Made by a program: the position numbers and the translations under genes
DNA from: Lactifluus volemus
Lineage: Eukaryota; Basidiomycota; Agaricomycetes; Russulales; Russulaceae
Assembly: GCA_022376515.1 (NCBI GenBank)
Contig: WTXI01000003.1
Coordinates: forward strand, 1,240,001-1,304,000
Direction: 5' to 3'
DNA: 64,000 nucleotides
Shown here: one piece after another, positions 27,266 through 39,000 of the stretch
Numbering within the stretch: the first letter of the stretch is position 1
Layout: each line of letters begins with the position of its first letter
The notes under the pieces: generated by a model
What the model was told of the DNA's origin: nothing
Databases searched by the model: none
What the model saw: the letters and a program-made list of their open reading frames with translations, nothing else

Positions 27266-30200
27266 CTAGCCTCGTACCCTAGCGGCAGGTCCTTTCTTCT
27301 TCGACTCAGCTTGACCGCTGTCCCTCCGCGTCGCTCTGGAAGAAGGCGGCGCCTTTTTCGGACTTCCGAGCACCTCAATGTCCGAATCCGAGTCGTTCTC
27401 AGCCTTTGCGGAGGCCGCTGGTGTCGGGTCCCCGCTGCCGCTGGTCTGTTCTTGAGGCGCCGCGCCGGCGACGCCGCCGTCTGAAGTCGAATTCTTCGGT
27501 GGCGGAGGCGGAGGCGCACTGGCAGGGTCTAGATGGTGTTGGTCGCCACCACCACGCTGTCTCTTCCATTCTTCGGACATAGAATGGATGCGAGCGGCTA
27601 GTTCTTCGCGATAGTTGCCGACGGAGGTGCTTTCCCAGTGCTCGTCGTCCCGACGAGCTTTCCGCGTCGAGGAGCGCTATGGGGAACAAAAGTAAGTATG
27701 GGTGTGGAAATGCGAGGCGATACGTTTCAGACGCACACTCTGAATGATTTCTGAATACAGCTTCGGATCTTTCATGAACGTCTTTGCAAAGTGCAACAAG
27801 TATATACCGCAGTCGCAGTAGTTGGGCTGGGAGGGTACCTAGATATTGATACTTAACCCTCACGTGGTTTTCACAACAAGTGGTCAGATACCCACGATTG
27901 CTTGCATGCCCTTGGCTTCGGTCAGTTGGTCTTCCGTCAGCTGCTTCTTATCATGAGCCTCCATAAGAAGGTATCTGCTGAGCCTCTTGACTGCTTGAGG
28001 GTGCTTCGACGCCAGGGAATCGAAAGTGAAGATGTAGGTCCTTGGGTGCCTTCAAGCATGCCCATCAGCGACAGCGCTGCTGGGTCAACTGAAGAAAGAC
28101 TCACTGGGTAGCATCCTCAGGCTCGCTATCACCATTGCCCATCGTCTCATCTTCGTCGATCTCTATTTCTGCTGGCGTGGCGTTGTCAACAGAAACTGGT
28201 TGAGGAGTGGCGTTGCGCCTTTCGTGATTCTTTGTGCCGTAGAAAGTTGTGGGTGGGATACCCGATGCTCGGACGGCATTCTCTTCAGACATACTCGTGG
28301 AAAACTGTTCGGTCATTTCTTCGACCTGTGGATCGGAGGGCGACAGTGTCGCTTGCCGAGCAAGCGGTGAGCTTTGAGGATACAAAAGCGTGGGCGAAGT
28401 TTCAAGGTCAACAACCATGTCCATCTGAACGTCCGTGCTGGGTTCCAGAATTGTCCATCAGCTTGCTTGTCAGGTAGTTCCACTGGGGTGTCGCCAGATT
28501 CTACCATTCGTTCAACGTCAATCTCATCCCTTTGATCATCTGTTCTCGGAGACTCTGGGATGATGAGTTCAGAAGAGCGATTATTTGGCGGTGGACCAGG
28601 ATCAGGGGGAGGTGACTGCCCCGGTGCAGTTCCGGTTGCTTAGCATCCGGTGAATCGACAATGACTCCTAATCTACGCGTAGACCTCCGGGGATGAACGG
28701 TCGTCTCTTGGACGGGGCGCGGTAAAAGTGTGTACTCTGGCAAGTAGATGATGGCGAGTACCAGTGCAAGCTACCTTGCCTTGAGAAAAACATGTCGTAT
28801 CCATCAATCGAAGCGACGTACTTTTCATTGATAGGAACGATGACATATTTCTTTTGAAAAATGTCGAATTTAGACGTCCACTTCCGGACACTATTATAAC
28901 CTTCCTCGGGGCTGTGAAGCATGATACGTGTTAGAGTGACTTGTAATGATGGTTCGACGTACATTTTCGTGGAAAGCTTCTTGTAGAAAAAGGAACTGAA
29001 CACATGGACTTGACTAGCCAACTCTGGGTTGCTCTCTTGCAGGTCGGCGAGCCATAGTCTACAGGAGTTAATGTCATCGTAACTGAATAAAAGAACAGAC
29101 TCACTTGAGACCAAATTCAATTAAGGTGTCGTTCAAGAATTCACCCGGCTTCAAACGACTGACATCGGCATTTGTGATACTAAGGGAGCCGGAACCGGAA
29201 CGATAACCCAAAATTCTGGCAAAAAAACATCAACCCAAGGTCAAGGTCTTACAGGGAGCCAACAACAACATACACTTCATCCGGATCTGGCTTTGGAGAA
29301 AACCGCTTCTGTTCTGCTCCAGACAAGCGCGCAGAACGGCGCACAAAGACTTCACCAGTTGTGGTTGACCCGCTGCGTCTGTGAAAAGCTGGTCAAGGCA
29401 CAAAGGAAAGGAAACTCGGATGGATGACGCTTACGGCTTGAGCCGTGGTCGTGGTTTAGAAGGTGAGCCGGGTCGGGGGGGTTTTCTTTCGGGACATCAA
29501 CGAGCATAGGTTCTGGCTCGCTCTGAGTTGACTGGTCTTCGTGGGCACGGGTGATAGCCTCCCAAATTGATCTCGATGCCGGTCCACTGATAACATGACT
29601 GTGAGCCCACTGAGCAGTCATAGAGACGGCACGCACTCTAAGATTGATTTCCCATCTTTCGAATCAAGACCTTCTATCAAACCTTGGACAAGTTGTGAAT
29701 AAACACCCTTATCCCAACTATGTGAAGATGTATCGAATTTGAAAGTAAGACCATCGAAATCAAGTGAGCCTTTACAATATTGATACAAGAGTGAGACGAA
29801 CACGATCAAAAGAGAAAAACGTCATACCAGGGTCGAATCGATACGTAGTGTGATTTTGGACAGTAGCAGTTGTGGATGGGCGAATCTGGATGATAGGGTC
29901 CGAAATCGAAGTTTTCTGGCGGGGTCTTCAAAGGCCAATCTTGCTAGACAGGTGGTGACTAACCTTTATGTCCACATACTTCAGAGTCTCAAGACAACCT
30001 TTCTTGACTTGCAGCTCGAACAACGTCGAACCACCCTTGTCCCGTACTTTGAGAGATTCCTGATCCCATATGAAGCTAAATAGAGGCTCCGATGTTACAC
30101 CATGCCCAGGATAACCGCCCCGATGGACCATTCTTTCAATGGTAGATTAACAAGATCTCTTCTAGTCGATTTTCCCTTTGATGGCGCGGGACCAGAAATG

Positions 30201-31037
30201 AAACCAGACGTCTTTGTGGCGTGCGGGTCTAGGCGGTGAAATGATAACGTCTCGCAGACCACTCAGCTGTGGGGGACACCAGACTATGCAATACCGAACT
30301 CACCGATTTCGGCGGTTTCGGCTTCATTCCGTTCTTCCTATTCGGCATCTTCTGGAGATTTACAACACCTCTATCAAACTGGGACGCTATGGCCTGAACC
30401 CTTCCCGGCTTGCACAACGCCTCTGCTCGTGCTGTCGGTCGCTCACCTCGAGAAAGAGGGAGAGCGAGGGGTGCCTTTGCTCGTTCCAAACCATCGCCAT
30501 CTTTGTCCAAGGGTGAACGGGATTCCCGTGGCGACGGCGCGTTGTGCAAACTGCGCAGGCGCGCAGTGCTTTCACCGTCCTTCGGAGAGTTGCATTTCTC
30601 TTCAAGGGATGAACTGAGCTGGCAGATCGGCGATGGTTTGTTCTGATCGAAAGCGTACGAAACGCCGTCTGAGCTTATGAGGTCCATTGGATCAGGAGAC
30701 GATGCCTTGGACCCAATGCGCTTAGAAGGGGGTGCGTCGTCCAACACATTAGATATATCGTCTTCGTCGATGACAATCGGATCGCTACGGTGGGAAGACG
30801 CGGAGGCGAACGGACCCATCTGCGGACGTGGGCGCAGCGTGCGATTTATAGGCGTCGGATGAAATACTTTGATGAATTAGTCTTCTCGAGATGATCCAGT
30901 TTCTGGCGTTTCGGCGCGCGCTGTGAAGGAGAAGGTACAGCGGCAGTCGACGAGCTTGCGCTGCCACCCAGATTCGAACCCGGCCGTCCGACTTGGCGAT
31001 TGCGGTTGCCCGACAAGCGGCCGCTGTATGGGTTCAT
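27266..31037 (-). CDS. ULP2: ULP2/SENP6-7-type SUMO protease (peptidase C48)
   Basis: The family removes SUMO chains from nuclear proteins. The start at 31037 (MNPYSGRLSGNRNRQ) opens a long Ser/Pro-rich region with a KRQKLD-type nuclear signal. A middle region near 29620-30100 (LFELQVKKGCLETLKYVDIK) resembles the folded domain found upstream of the protease in fungal ULP2. The catalytic domain starts with KPGEFLNDTLIEFGLK near 29115. The His lies in HWYLAIIY (about 28775), the Asp in FTFDSL (about 28020), and the Cys in PSQPNYCDCGIYLLHFAKTF (about 27800). An acidic, Ser-rich insertion of about 200 residues separates His from Asp. The tail after the protease is charged and disordered and ends at TAG 27266. 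Frame repairs are needed near 28770 and 30870. Interior exon ends are approximate. Confidence 0.88.
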
Positions 31038-31542
31038 GGAGACCTGTTACAACCTCGATTGTTCTTTCCTGTCCTTGCGCAAGAGAAGGGCTGGACGGGA
31101 CTCACTCCGGGGGGCGGAATCACGGTTGGTTCTTTACGCCATCTGTGTAGGACAAGGTGGAGGATTTGTACGTACAAAGGACTTCAAGCCGAATGAATGA
31201 CGTACGGTTTAGTTGCGCCTGCACCACCTGACGCGTCTCTGCAATCGCGAGTTATAGCCAGTCCAGAAACTTCGTGTAAATGGGCTATTTTTCCGGTGTC
31301 ATCACGGGTGAGGCTCATAGCGGCACCGAAGACAGCTATGAACGGGCGTGTATAGAACGCGGAGGAATTGGAAGTGGTGTAAAGCAGGATGATGAGGTTG
31401 AGGAGAGGAGGAAGTGTAATACTCGTGCTCGGAGAGGCAAGCACGACTTGTCCGGACACTCCGGACCACTGCGTAACTATAAACGGTAACTCTGCCTAAA
31501 ATCCTAAACGATAAAAATCCGCGACAAGATATAAACTGCCAG
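31038..31542. other. Spacer between ULP2 and dihydrofolate synthase
   Basis: This roughly 500-base spacer between two tandem minus-strand genes should hold the ULP2 promoter and 5' UTR and the upstream gene's 3' UTR. A minus-strand frame at 31184-31459 is open, but I see no family features. It could be an upstream non-coding exon or chance. Confidence 0.35.
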
Positions 31543-32988
31543 CTAGACAGACAATCCCTTTCCCCCGTATCTTTTCCCTTCTTTATTTGCCCAAAGTAGC
31601 GCATTATTCACGTTTTCCAACTCCCCTATTCCCGGAGTCCATAAGTTGATTTCCCGGTCTATGTCTTTAATCGCCTCGCGTATCTCCGAGGAAGGTACCG
31701 GCCGCACCCAGGGCATCCCTTCAACCGTCGTAAATTCTAATGCGGCCGCACTGACTTCAATCTTAATCTTTGTCGGTCTCACGAACGATAGGAGTGGTGA
31801 GAGCGTCTGTGAGGGTGTCTTGGGAGGCGAATGTGAAAGCCCCACGATAAAAGTCAAGTTCAGAACGCCCGAGTCACCTAACACCTCGGTAGTGGTCTCG
31901 AGGAGGTGAGAGACGTACGACGCTAAAGCGGACGCAGAGGCAGGGTTATGGGCGCCATCGACAAGTACAACCAACGAATCACTGCGATCCTCTGTCTCAT
32001 TTCCCATAGGCATCAATCTCGACAAGGGCACTTCGTGGAACGATAACCTTCCCGCCCAAGTCGTCGACCGTACTCCGGTTGCAATAGTGTCTGGGGTGAT
32101 ATTGCTCTGGAACGGGAGCCGACGAATGTTGGAAGGACCCGTCAGGAGAGAAGAGATGATACTCCCGGCTACGCCCAAGTTGTCCAATTGATGGTCGCCG
32201 TGCAATGGAAGCTGTGTATAAATAGGATGTGGGAAGCACGGCAGAGATAAAGAGATGGGTCGTCGTGCGGTAGTAGTAGTAGGGACAAGGAAGGACGGGC
32301 AAGGGGATCCAGAACCGACGACTTCTGAAGGACCATCCACGACTTCATCCCACGTCCGCGTCGTGGCAGGTCCCGCATATACGAGCTCGGCGCCAATCTC
32401 TTCAACCACGGTTCTCACAGAGACCAAAACGTCAGGATATTTCTGGGGACCGACGACGAATGGTCGCCCTTTCCTCGCGATGCCCGCTTTCACCGTCGCG
32501 ATCCTATCGACGGTATCGCCGAGGAACTTTTGATGGTCCAAATCAACGGCTGTGAGTGCGGACACGAGAACGCAGTCATCCGAGATGGCATTCGTAGCAT
32601 CCGTGCGTCCTCCCATGCCGACTTCAAGAACAACGACATCCAACTTGGCCGACTCGAACAACGTCAAAGCGGTAGCGGTGAGAAGCTCGAAGCTAGTCGC
32701 CGCGATGTTCAACTCCGAATTCGCGTCCTCCACAATTTGGCGTGCTGAATTGTACGTGTCAGATGCCACCGGCTCGCCGTTCATCAGGATGGAGTCCAAA
32801 ACGGAGATAAGATGTGGGCTGTTGAACCTGCCAACCGTGAACCCGCTCGCTTGCAGTATTGACGCGACAAATGAAGATACGCTGCCTTTCCCATTGGTAC
32901 CGGCTATATGAATAGTCGGCAAAGTGTATGGTGGAAGATGCGAGAGTAGGTCCTCGATCCGCTCAAGAGAGAGGTCCAAGAGGTCCAT
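31543..32988 (-). CDS. FOL3: Dihydrofolate synthase / folylpolyglutamate synthase family (FOL3-like)
   Basis: The enzyme ligates glutamate to dihydropteroate in folate synthesis. It is an unbroken single exon of about 481 residues from MDLLDLSLERIEDLL. The Mur-ligase-type P-loop reads TIHIAGTNGKGSVSS, followed by FNSPHLISVLDSILMNGEPV. VVLEVGMGGRTDATN is the omega-loop/second-site block, LDHQKFLGDTVDRIATVKAGI contains the metal-binding His, and VVLVDGAHNPASASAL is the C-terminal ATP-grasp block. The short N-terminus is FOL3-like rather than MET7-like. The frame is open to 33120, adding 44 residues (MNSSSVGAKKFVLQYLQ...), which could be a transit sequence. I chose 32988 because the family usually starts close to the first helix. 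No frame errors are seen. Confidence 0.9.
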   Translation of the reverse strand: MDLLDLSLERIEDLLSHLPPYTLPTIHIAGTNGKGSVSSFVASILQASGFTVGRFNSPHLISVLDSILMNGEPVASDTYNSARQIVEDANSELNIAATSFELLTATALTLFESAKLDVVVLEVGMGGRTDATNAISDDCVLVSALTAVDLDHQKFLGDTVDRIATVKAGIARKGRPFVVGPQKYPDVLVSVRTVVEEIGAELVYAGPATTRTWDEVVDGPSEVVGSGSPCPSFLVPTTTTARRPISLSLPCFPHPIYTQLPLHGDHQLDNLGVAGSIISSLLTGPSNIRRLPFQSNITPDTIATGVRSTTWAGRLSFHEVPLSRLMPMGNETEDRSDSLVVLVDGAHNPASASALASYVSHLLETTTEVLGDSGVLNLTFIVGLSHSPPKTPSQTLSPLLSFVRPTKIKIEVSAAALEFTTVEGMPWVRPVPSSEIREAIKDIDREINLWTPGIGELENVNNALLWANKEGKRYGGKGLSV

Positions 32989-33509
32989 AATGGCATGAGT
33001 GGACCACCAGCAAGACACGTAAACGACGCAGCCGCTGGCGGGCCGGCAGCGCAGGAAGGAGCGAAATTCCTGCAGGTACTGTAACACAAATTTCTTAGCC
33101 CCGACGGAGGATGAGTTCAAAGCCAGCTTAATAGTTATCGTGATACAAAAGTACTCTATACAAACAGGCCTTATTGTCCATTAACTCGACACAATCAAAC
33201 ACTGTCCGTCAAAGAGCACGTATCCTGGCCCACCCGAACTCCTAAAGCGAAAAACGTCCAAGTGGGTGTCAAAGGGGATATACTAAAATGGAAGGGGAGT
33301 GGAATATTCGGGTCCATGTGTAGACTGTAACAGTGAATGGATAAAGATTGCAGGATTCGGGTGGATAGGTAAGTGCCAGACAGGACCTGTTCAGCGTACG
33401 TATCATGTCATGTAGATCATAAGGAGTCATCAGGACATCCATCAAGGTAGAGAATCTCAGCCGTTCCTCGAGGGACGATTGGATCCTTCCAGCGCTTAAC
33501 AGTTATCGA

Positions 33510-35916
33510 TCAATGAATTCTGGGGAATGTGTATCCTGCTTGCTCCCAGGTTGTCAGGTTCGGATTGCTGTACGCATTCAAGTGGCTAAAAAAAAGAGTG
33601 AATTAGCCTTCGTAAGAAGAAATATGAACGGTGTACTTTTTGATATAATTGGCCGTCGGGCGCTGAGGTGGGTCGCAGCCGACGCCGTTCGTAACATCAC
33701 TTCGTTGATAAACGCGGACTAATCAACAAGCATTTGAGCTGGGAATTGCATGTGCTCGAAGTCCTGCGCCTGAAAGTTGGCTAAACCGAGCGTCGTCAAA
33801 ATATGGTCTGATGTCGTCACAGCACGACTTACGGGCCATCCCCAAGTTTAGGATGAGAGACTACACACCACGATGAGTTGATAGCACAGCCTGGACCACA
33901 GTGACCGCCTACCATTGGTTCTTCTGGGATAATCCGGTTACTTATACCAGTAGCAGAGTCACCTGATAGCGTTGTATAGGTGGTTCTCCAAGTCTCCTTG
34001 CCCTCGCTGTACCATTGTATATAGCCATCGGTGCGGTCATTAGGGTTTGACCACCATTCGTACGCAAACGTTCCGAATCCACCGCTGTAATCTGATGAGC
34101 TGATGTAGGATAGCGCCGAGACAGCTTGTTGATAATAGGCGCCCTTATACGTATTGAGTATGGTTGTGGAACCTTGGATTGGAGTAGCGGAGGACGTATT
34201 ATCAAATTCATACTGGTAGTTGAAAGGTGCGACCTGAAGCGACTGGGATACTTGCCCCTTGAATACATTGACATCTATTAGAGCCTCAAAGATGTCAATT
34301 TCTGGAGCACTACGGCCTATCTTCGTGGAAGGGCCGGGGTGATCGCCACCCGAGCACGTGCAAGCCGAGAGACGCTGCCCAGGAAGATACGAAAGGCCTA
34401 CACCGCCTGCAGGTTGGCCGTTGTTAGTTTGATTAGGAAGTGTCCCCACATCGCAAGCTGCATAAGTGTAAGGCCACGTCCCTGTGCAAACGCCGAAGAC
34501 AGGTTATGATTAGTCTGTTCTAGCGACAGGCGAGCGCAGCATACCGTCAGTAGTTGCACCATATCCTGCTCTTCCCTGGAAGGACCAAGATTAATGGCGC
34601 AAATCACACCTCGTGCAAGAGAAACTTACTAGATTTCCCATGGACCAAGCGGCTGTGAGGGGTCAGCACTGACTCACAAGGTGGTTCAAGTAAGTTACTT
34701 ACCTGGCCAGAAACCAGCAGTTTTGGAGGTACCGGGCAGCTAACCGATACCTCAACGTACCCGGTTGTATAACAAAACTTGTTCCAAGATTGTAACATTC
34801 CTAAGGGTACACTGTCACAGCACATCACGGGACCGAAATTGAAGGTACGCACCACTCTGGAAGTTCAGGTTGTGGGTGTTCTGTTGTGTCATGGTAATGA
34901 CCAGGTTCCCCCCTTTGTCGTGATAGCCTAACAACAGATCGGTCTGTCGCACTTCCTTGATTAATAGCAAAATATTCCACACCTGTGGGTTGTACCATTC
35001 CAAGTCATTTGTTGGCCTGTTCGAACATTTATTAATTGATAGGAAACAAGATGAGAGATGGATGACCGACCAGTAGTGAAGGTCGACCGCCTCCCAATAA
35101 GGATCGTCACCGGGCCAGAATGTTCGGCCGTCCGTGTTGAACTCGTCGCTAAAGATTAATTTCCAAGCGGTACCGTCACTTGCAGTCTTTGTGTAGGAAT
35201 CCTTGGGTGTGGCGCGATCTATGAGAGAGGGAAAGTTTGGCAAGTCGGGTATCTGCCCAGAGGCATTGCTTCCGCCAAAATTGCTGCCAAGTGTGGTGAG
35301 CGTTACTGAATTGTAAAATGAGATGATGGGGTATCCAGCGAATAGTGTCACGAGGCCAGCGATGAGCAGGGTGAGGACAGATACGTTCGCCCAACCTCGG
35401 GCTGAAAAGAAGGTAAAAGAGTGGTCCTGTGCGGCATCGACACGGGGATCAGGATTGTGGAGCGCATCGTCAAGGTCGGGATCCTTTGTATCCCACAAAT
35501 AGACAGGGACGGTAGAGCTGTTCGCGGTAGTTGTGGGACGTTCGACGGAAGATCGTTCTGATGGAGGGACACTGAATCGTGATGTGTGAGCATTAGCGTA
35601 ACCTTGTGCTGCGGAAGAGTTATGCTTTGGGTGATGTAAGTGAGACGAAAATTTACTATCGGACGGCAGAAGGACGTACCGCGTATGGACCATATCCTGC
35701 ACCTATGGCCCCTGTAGCTACACCCTGAGCGAGATCATTTCTAGGAGGCATAGCGGCCATAGCCGGATTGCCGTTGGCTGGGCGTGGACGATTCGATCGC
35801 GATGAGCGGCGTTGTTGCTGTTGGACTTGGCCATAGGGGTAGTTTTGAGGGCTTTGAGGAACGGCGTAGTAGCGAGAAGGATTTGGGGAGGGCACACGTC
35901 TCGATGGATGAGCCAT
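33510..35916 (-). CDS. KRE6: Beta-1,6-glucan synthesis protein KRE6/SKN1 (GH16-related)
   Basis: The family is needed for cell-wall beta-1,6-glucan. The start at 35916 (MAHPSRRVPSPNPSRYY) begins a Gln/Pro-rich cytosolic N-terminus. One transmembrane segment follows (ANVSVLTLLIAGLVTLFAGY, about 35360), giving type II topology. The luminal GH16-like domain has DEFNTDGRTFWPGDDPYWEA, NLNFQSGAYL, NKFCYTTGYVEVSVSCP, YLPGQRLSACTC and the catalytic-type motif EIDIFEA (E-x-D-x-x-E, about 34300). The C-terminal exons give LILNLGMAPNFQAQDFEHM, VRVYQR, GCDPPQRPTANYIKK and NPNLTTWEQAGYTFPR, then TGA at 33510. Many short introns interrupt it, and at least one base is missing near 33720. Length and domain order match fungal KRE6. 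Confidence 0.92.
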
Positions 35917-36767
35917 GATGGCTGCGAGAAACAGCGAAGACCCAAAGACGGCGGTGGCTACGTGCGTTTCGTGCGGCGTGTGTGCGTGTGCGTGTGCGCA
36001 AATGGTCCGGGCGATTAACTTGTCCAACTTGGATCACGTGACTCATCCAAAGGCGCCCCGAATTAACCAATTCGTCACCCCTAATTTCACCTACCTTGAA
36101 AACTCACACACTCGACCTGTGCACGTAATTTATTCCCTGATTGAGTATTAACAGTACCACGACCTAGCCGTCCATTTTTTATCCAAAGCTCCACCAGCTC
36201 CGCACACCCTCCGAAAAGGTCACATTATGGAATACCCTTCGATTTGAAATGACAGCATCTGCGGTAAACCATTTATCCCCGTACCCGTCTCATGACTCTC
36301 TTCATTCTCACGGTCACAGTGTGACCCACTGATCACCTATTTTCGGTCAGCGCCTCGGACGACTTTCCCTGACTAAATCGGTATTCTAAGATCATCATTT
36401 ATCGGCTGTGCCTTGCTAATCGCGTCAGTAAAGATCCAGGTGAAAGGATTGCCGTAGCATTGGATTTGATACGCGACGCCAATAACAAGAGACAAGTTTG
36501 GCGGTAATCGGTTAAGCATGAGTTTGAAGGCCCGACCAGCTGGGAAGCGGCACCGCGGGAAGCGTGACAACCCTCTAAAAAGTACCCAAAATACCTCATA
36601 TCGGGATGGGTTCGGAACAAATACGGTCTTGTACAATGCATGGTAGATATACCAAACGTGCGAACTCTTGGTGGACGATAGTAATGGGTCCCGCTAAGCA
36701 TGCCATCTCGCGATGCGTGCTCAGTAGGCACTGATTTTGGTAGTGGATGCACGAGGCACAACTCTTC
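35917..36767. other. Intergenic region, promoter side of KRE6
   Basis: This 850-base stretch between the KRE6 start and the AOS1 stop contains a GT-rich simple tract, (GTGTGC)n-like, near 35976-36000. No coding sequence is recognised. Confidence 0.4.
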
Positions 36768-38281
36768 TCACACCATGTTCATGCGGACGACGTTTCCTCC
36801 TCCGGTGCTTCCATCAAACGTGAAAAAGTTGGCCAGAGGTGCTTCTCGCGCACCAACGCCTTCAATATATCTTGCGCAAGCATTCCACCCACTACAGCAC
36901 AGACGGGTGCAAATTCATGCATTGCAGCCATGACCATGGCCCTGTTAGCTTTCTTTTAAGGCATTAATCTTGATTAGGGTATGTAACAGCCACGCACTCG
37001 ACCAGCGACCGAGGGATCGCGGGAAACGCTTCTTGGTTGACCTCGGCTCTCGCAATGAGTGAATTTGCTATGGCTTCTAGTTCATCCGCATATATCGGGT
37101 CATCCGGGAGATGTCCCTGCCGACGACTCTGAAACTCCCATAATGCTGTTCCACCGTAAGAGCCAGGCCGAGAACGCTGTGCTGCTGTGCTTTACCGAGA
37201 ATTATGAATACCGCAGCAGGGTTCAGATTCTTCGTCTGGCGACGCGGTACTCCTGACCATCGATGTTTCAAGGCTTCGCGTAGTGGGCTGTACGAGACCT
37301 TCACTTTGATATCCTTTCCCCCGTCTTGTTTACTCCCCCTGTAACGCAAAGAATTGACGCGTGGCAAGACATGCCCCTGAATCAACGACACATTTTGCCA
37401 CATCACATTAAAAACAAAGAACACGCACGAGGTGATATGTTCATGCTCCAGCAAGTCACAGAAGATGTATCCGAGGAGCCCATAAGTACCACCCGCGTAC
37501 ATCGGCTTTTTCGCTCTCCGGCACGCCTCATTTGCGCGAATCTGTGTGCGCGTGAAACTTTTTTTTTCCCTCCACACGTGAGGGGACCGGGGGTTTTTTT
37601 CAATCACTTACGAGGAAATCCCGCTCAGAATCGGTTATGCACACCAAATCTACGCCCTGCACCAACGCGTCGAATCCTTCCCGTTCCATTGCCGTCGGAG
37701 ATGTCATCGTCTCGACCGCCACGAGCGGATTAAGACTCTCGATGCGAGACTTGGCTGCGTCCACGCGCTATTATATAAACCACGAGATTCAGCAGGGCTG
37801 TGTGAGCTCGGCGAGAGTGCCCTGAGAGAAAGAGGATTTTTTACGCACCTTCTTCCCAACATCCTCATTTCTGAAGAAAAACCCGACGCCGAGGTCTTCT
37901 GTGGCTACGTCCTCACGGTCCCAGATGATCAGTTTGCCAATACCGGCGAGCACGATGTTCTTAATCGTCTCCGTCGCGACGCCGCGTAAATTGACCACGA
38001 GAATCGTGGCGTTTCTCATCCTGTCATTTACATGTATTATTACAACCAAATACGAAAGCGTGTTTTTTTTTTGGGGGGGGAAGAAAGAAAGAAAACGCAC
38101 CTCTGCTGGGCTTCTAGACCCCACAAACGGATCTGGCGATCATATAGGGCTGCTTCATCTTCAAAGAGATGCGTTGTGGGGGAGGTCAATCAACATTGTG
38201 TGAGCACTGATACAATCTGACATCCAGACCTTCCGTGATTTCCACAGGCGCAGACTGGGAGGCTGGTTCGTCCGGCGACAT
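36768..38281 (-). CDS. AOS1: SUMO-activating enzyme E1 subunit AOS1/SAE1
   Basis: AOS1 pairs with UBA2 to adenylate SUMO; the catalytic Cys is on UBA2. The start at 38281 (MSPDEPASQSAPVEITE) is followed by an intron, then DEAALYDRQIRLWGLEAQQR, the standard E1 entry motif. The Rossmann-type block is NATILVVNLRGVATETIKNI with GIGKLIIWDREDVATEDLG. FFFRNEDVGKK, AAKSRIESLNPLVAVE and DLVCITD follow, then YAGGTYGLLGYIFCDL near 37480. The C-terminal exons give ALWEFQSRRQGHLPDDP, HEFAPVCAVVGGMLAQDILKA and NFFTFDGSTGGGNVVRMNMV, ending at TGA 36768. Introns are short and mostly GT-AG. One base is missing near 36870. Domain order and length fit AOS1 rather than UBA1/UBA2. Confidence 0.92.
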
Positions 38282-39000
38282 CGATGTAACCAAGACGATA
38301 AATTCAATTAGTGGCACAGCTTCGATGCAAGGAGTAACGGTTGGTTGAAACTTGAAACCGCTCGGTGTTACCAGGCGTCGGTGGCAATCCCGCACTCACG
38401 CGCGCCTGCCTAGTGGGTGTGACCACGCCTCGAGACGGATTCTTTACGACCGTCGACCAGCGGAGATATAAATATCGATAGCATTGCAGAAAGAATACAT
38501 GCGAGGCAATAAAAAGCGAACAAAGGTCATTACTATAACGCTTGACCGCACGCGGCCTGAAATATTATAAGGACTACGTTGAAATGAAGCAGGAAGAACC
38601 AAGCTCTAAGGGCTAACACAGTAGAGATACCGCTTGTCCGAGAAAGCGGTCTTATTACCATTCCTTAGTTATTGCACAGCAATGTTGTCATGCCATCTCC
38701 GTTAGATGTTGCATCCCTGTCATCGTCCAGTCTGAGTGACATGAACGGTCAACTGAGGTGAGGCTATAAAGCACATAACATTGATACCTACAGATAGTTT
38801 CGTTCTATTTCAGACAAGATGGAGAGAAAATCCCCTGGTGACAGGACATGATCAGAACTGCAACTATTGGGAGCTGCCGAACGTAGACGAACAAAGATAC
38901 GCGTGCGCTCGTGCGGCCGTGGCAGGCGCAGTTTCCACTTTTCTCACCGCATCGAGGAGAGTCGAAGCGACGAATCGAACCTTATGGACCTAACACATCA
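38282..39000. other. Intergenic region, no gene seen
   Basis: About 720 bases lie between the AOS1 start and the 3' end of the zinc-cluster regulator. The plus-strand frame at 38781-38993 lacks recognisable features. Confidence 0.4.

Noticed and set aside
30955..31020. Minus-strand tRNA-like B-box (GGGTTCGAATCTGGG).
   Set aside because: It lies inside the ULP2 N-terminal coding exon and no matching A-box, anticodon stem or acceptor stem could be folded.
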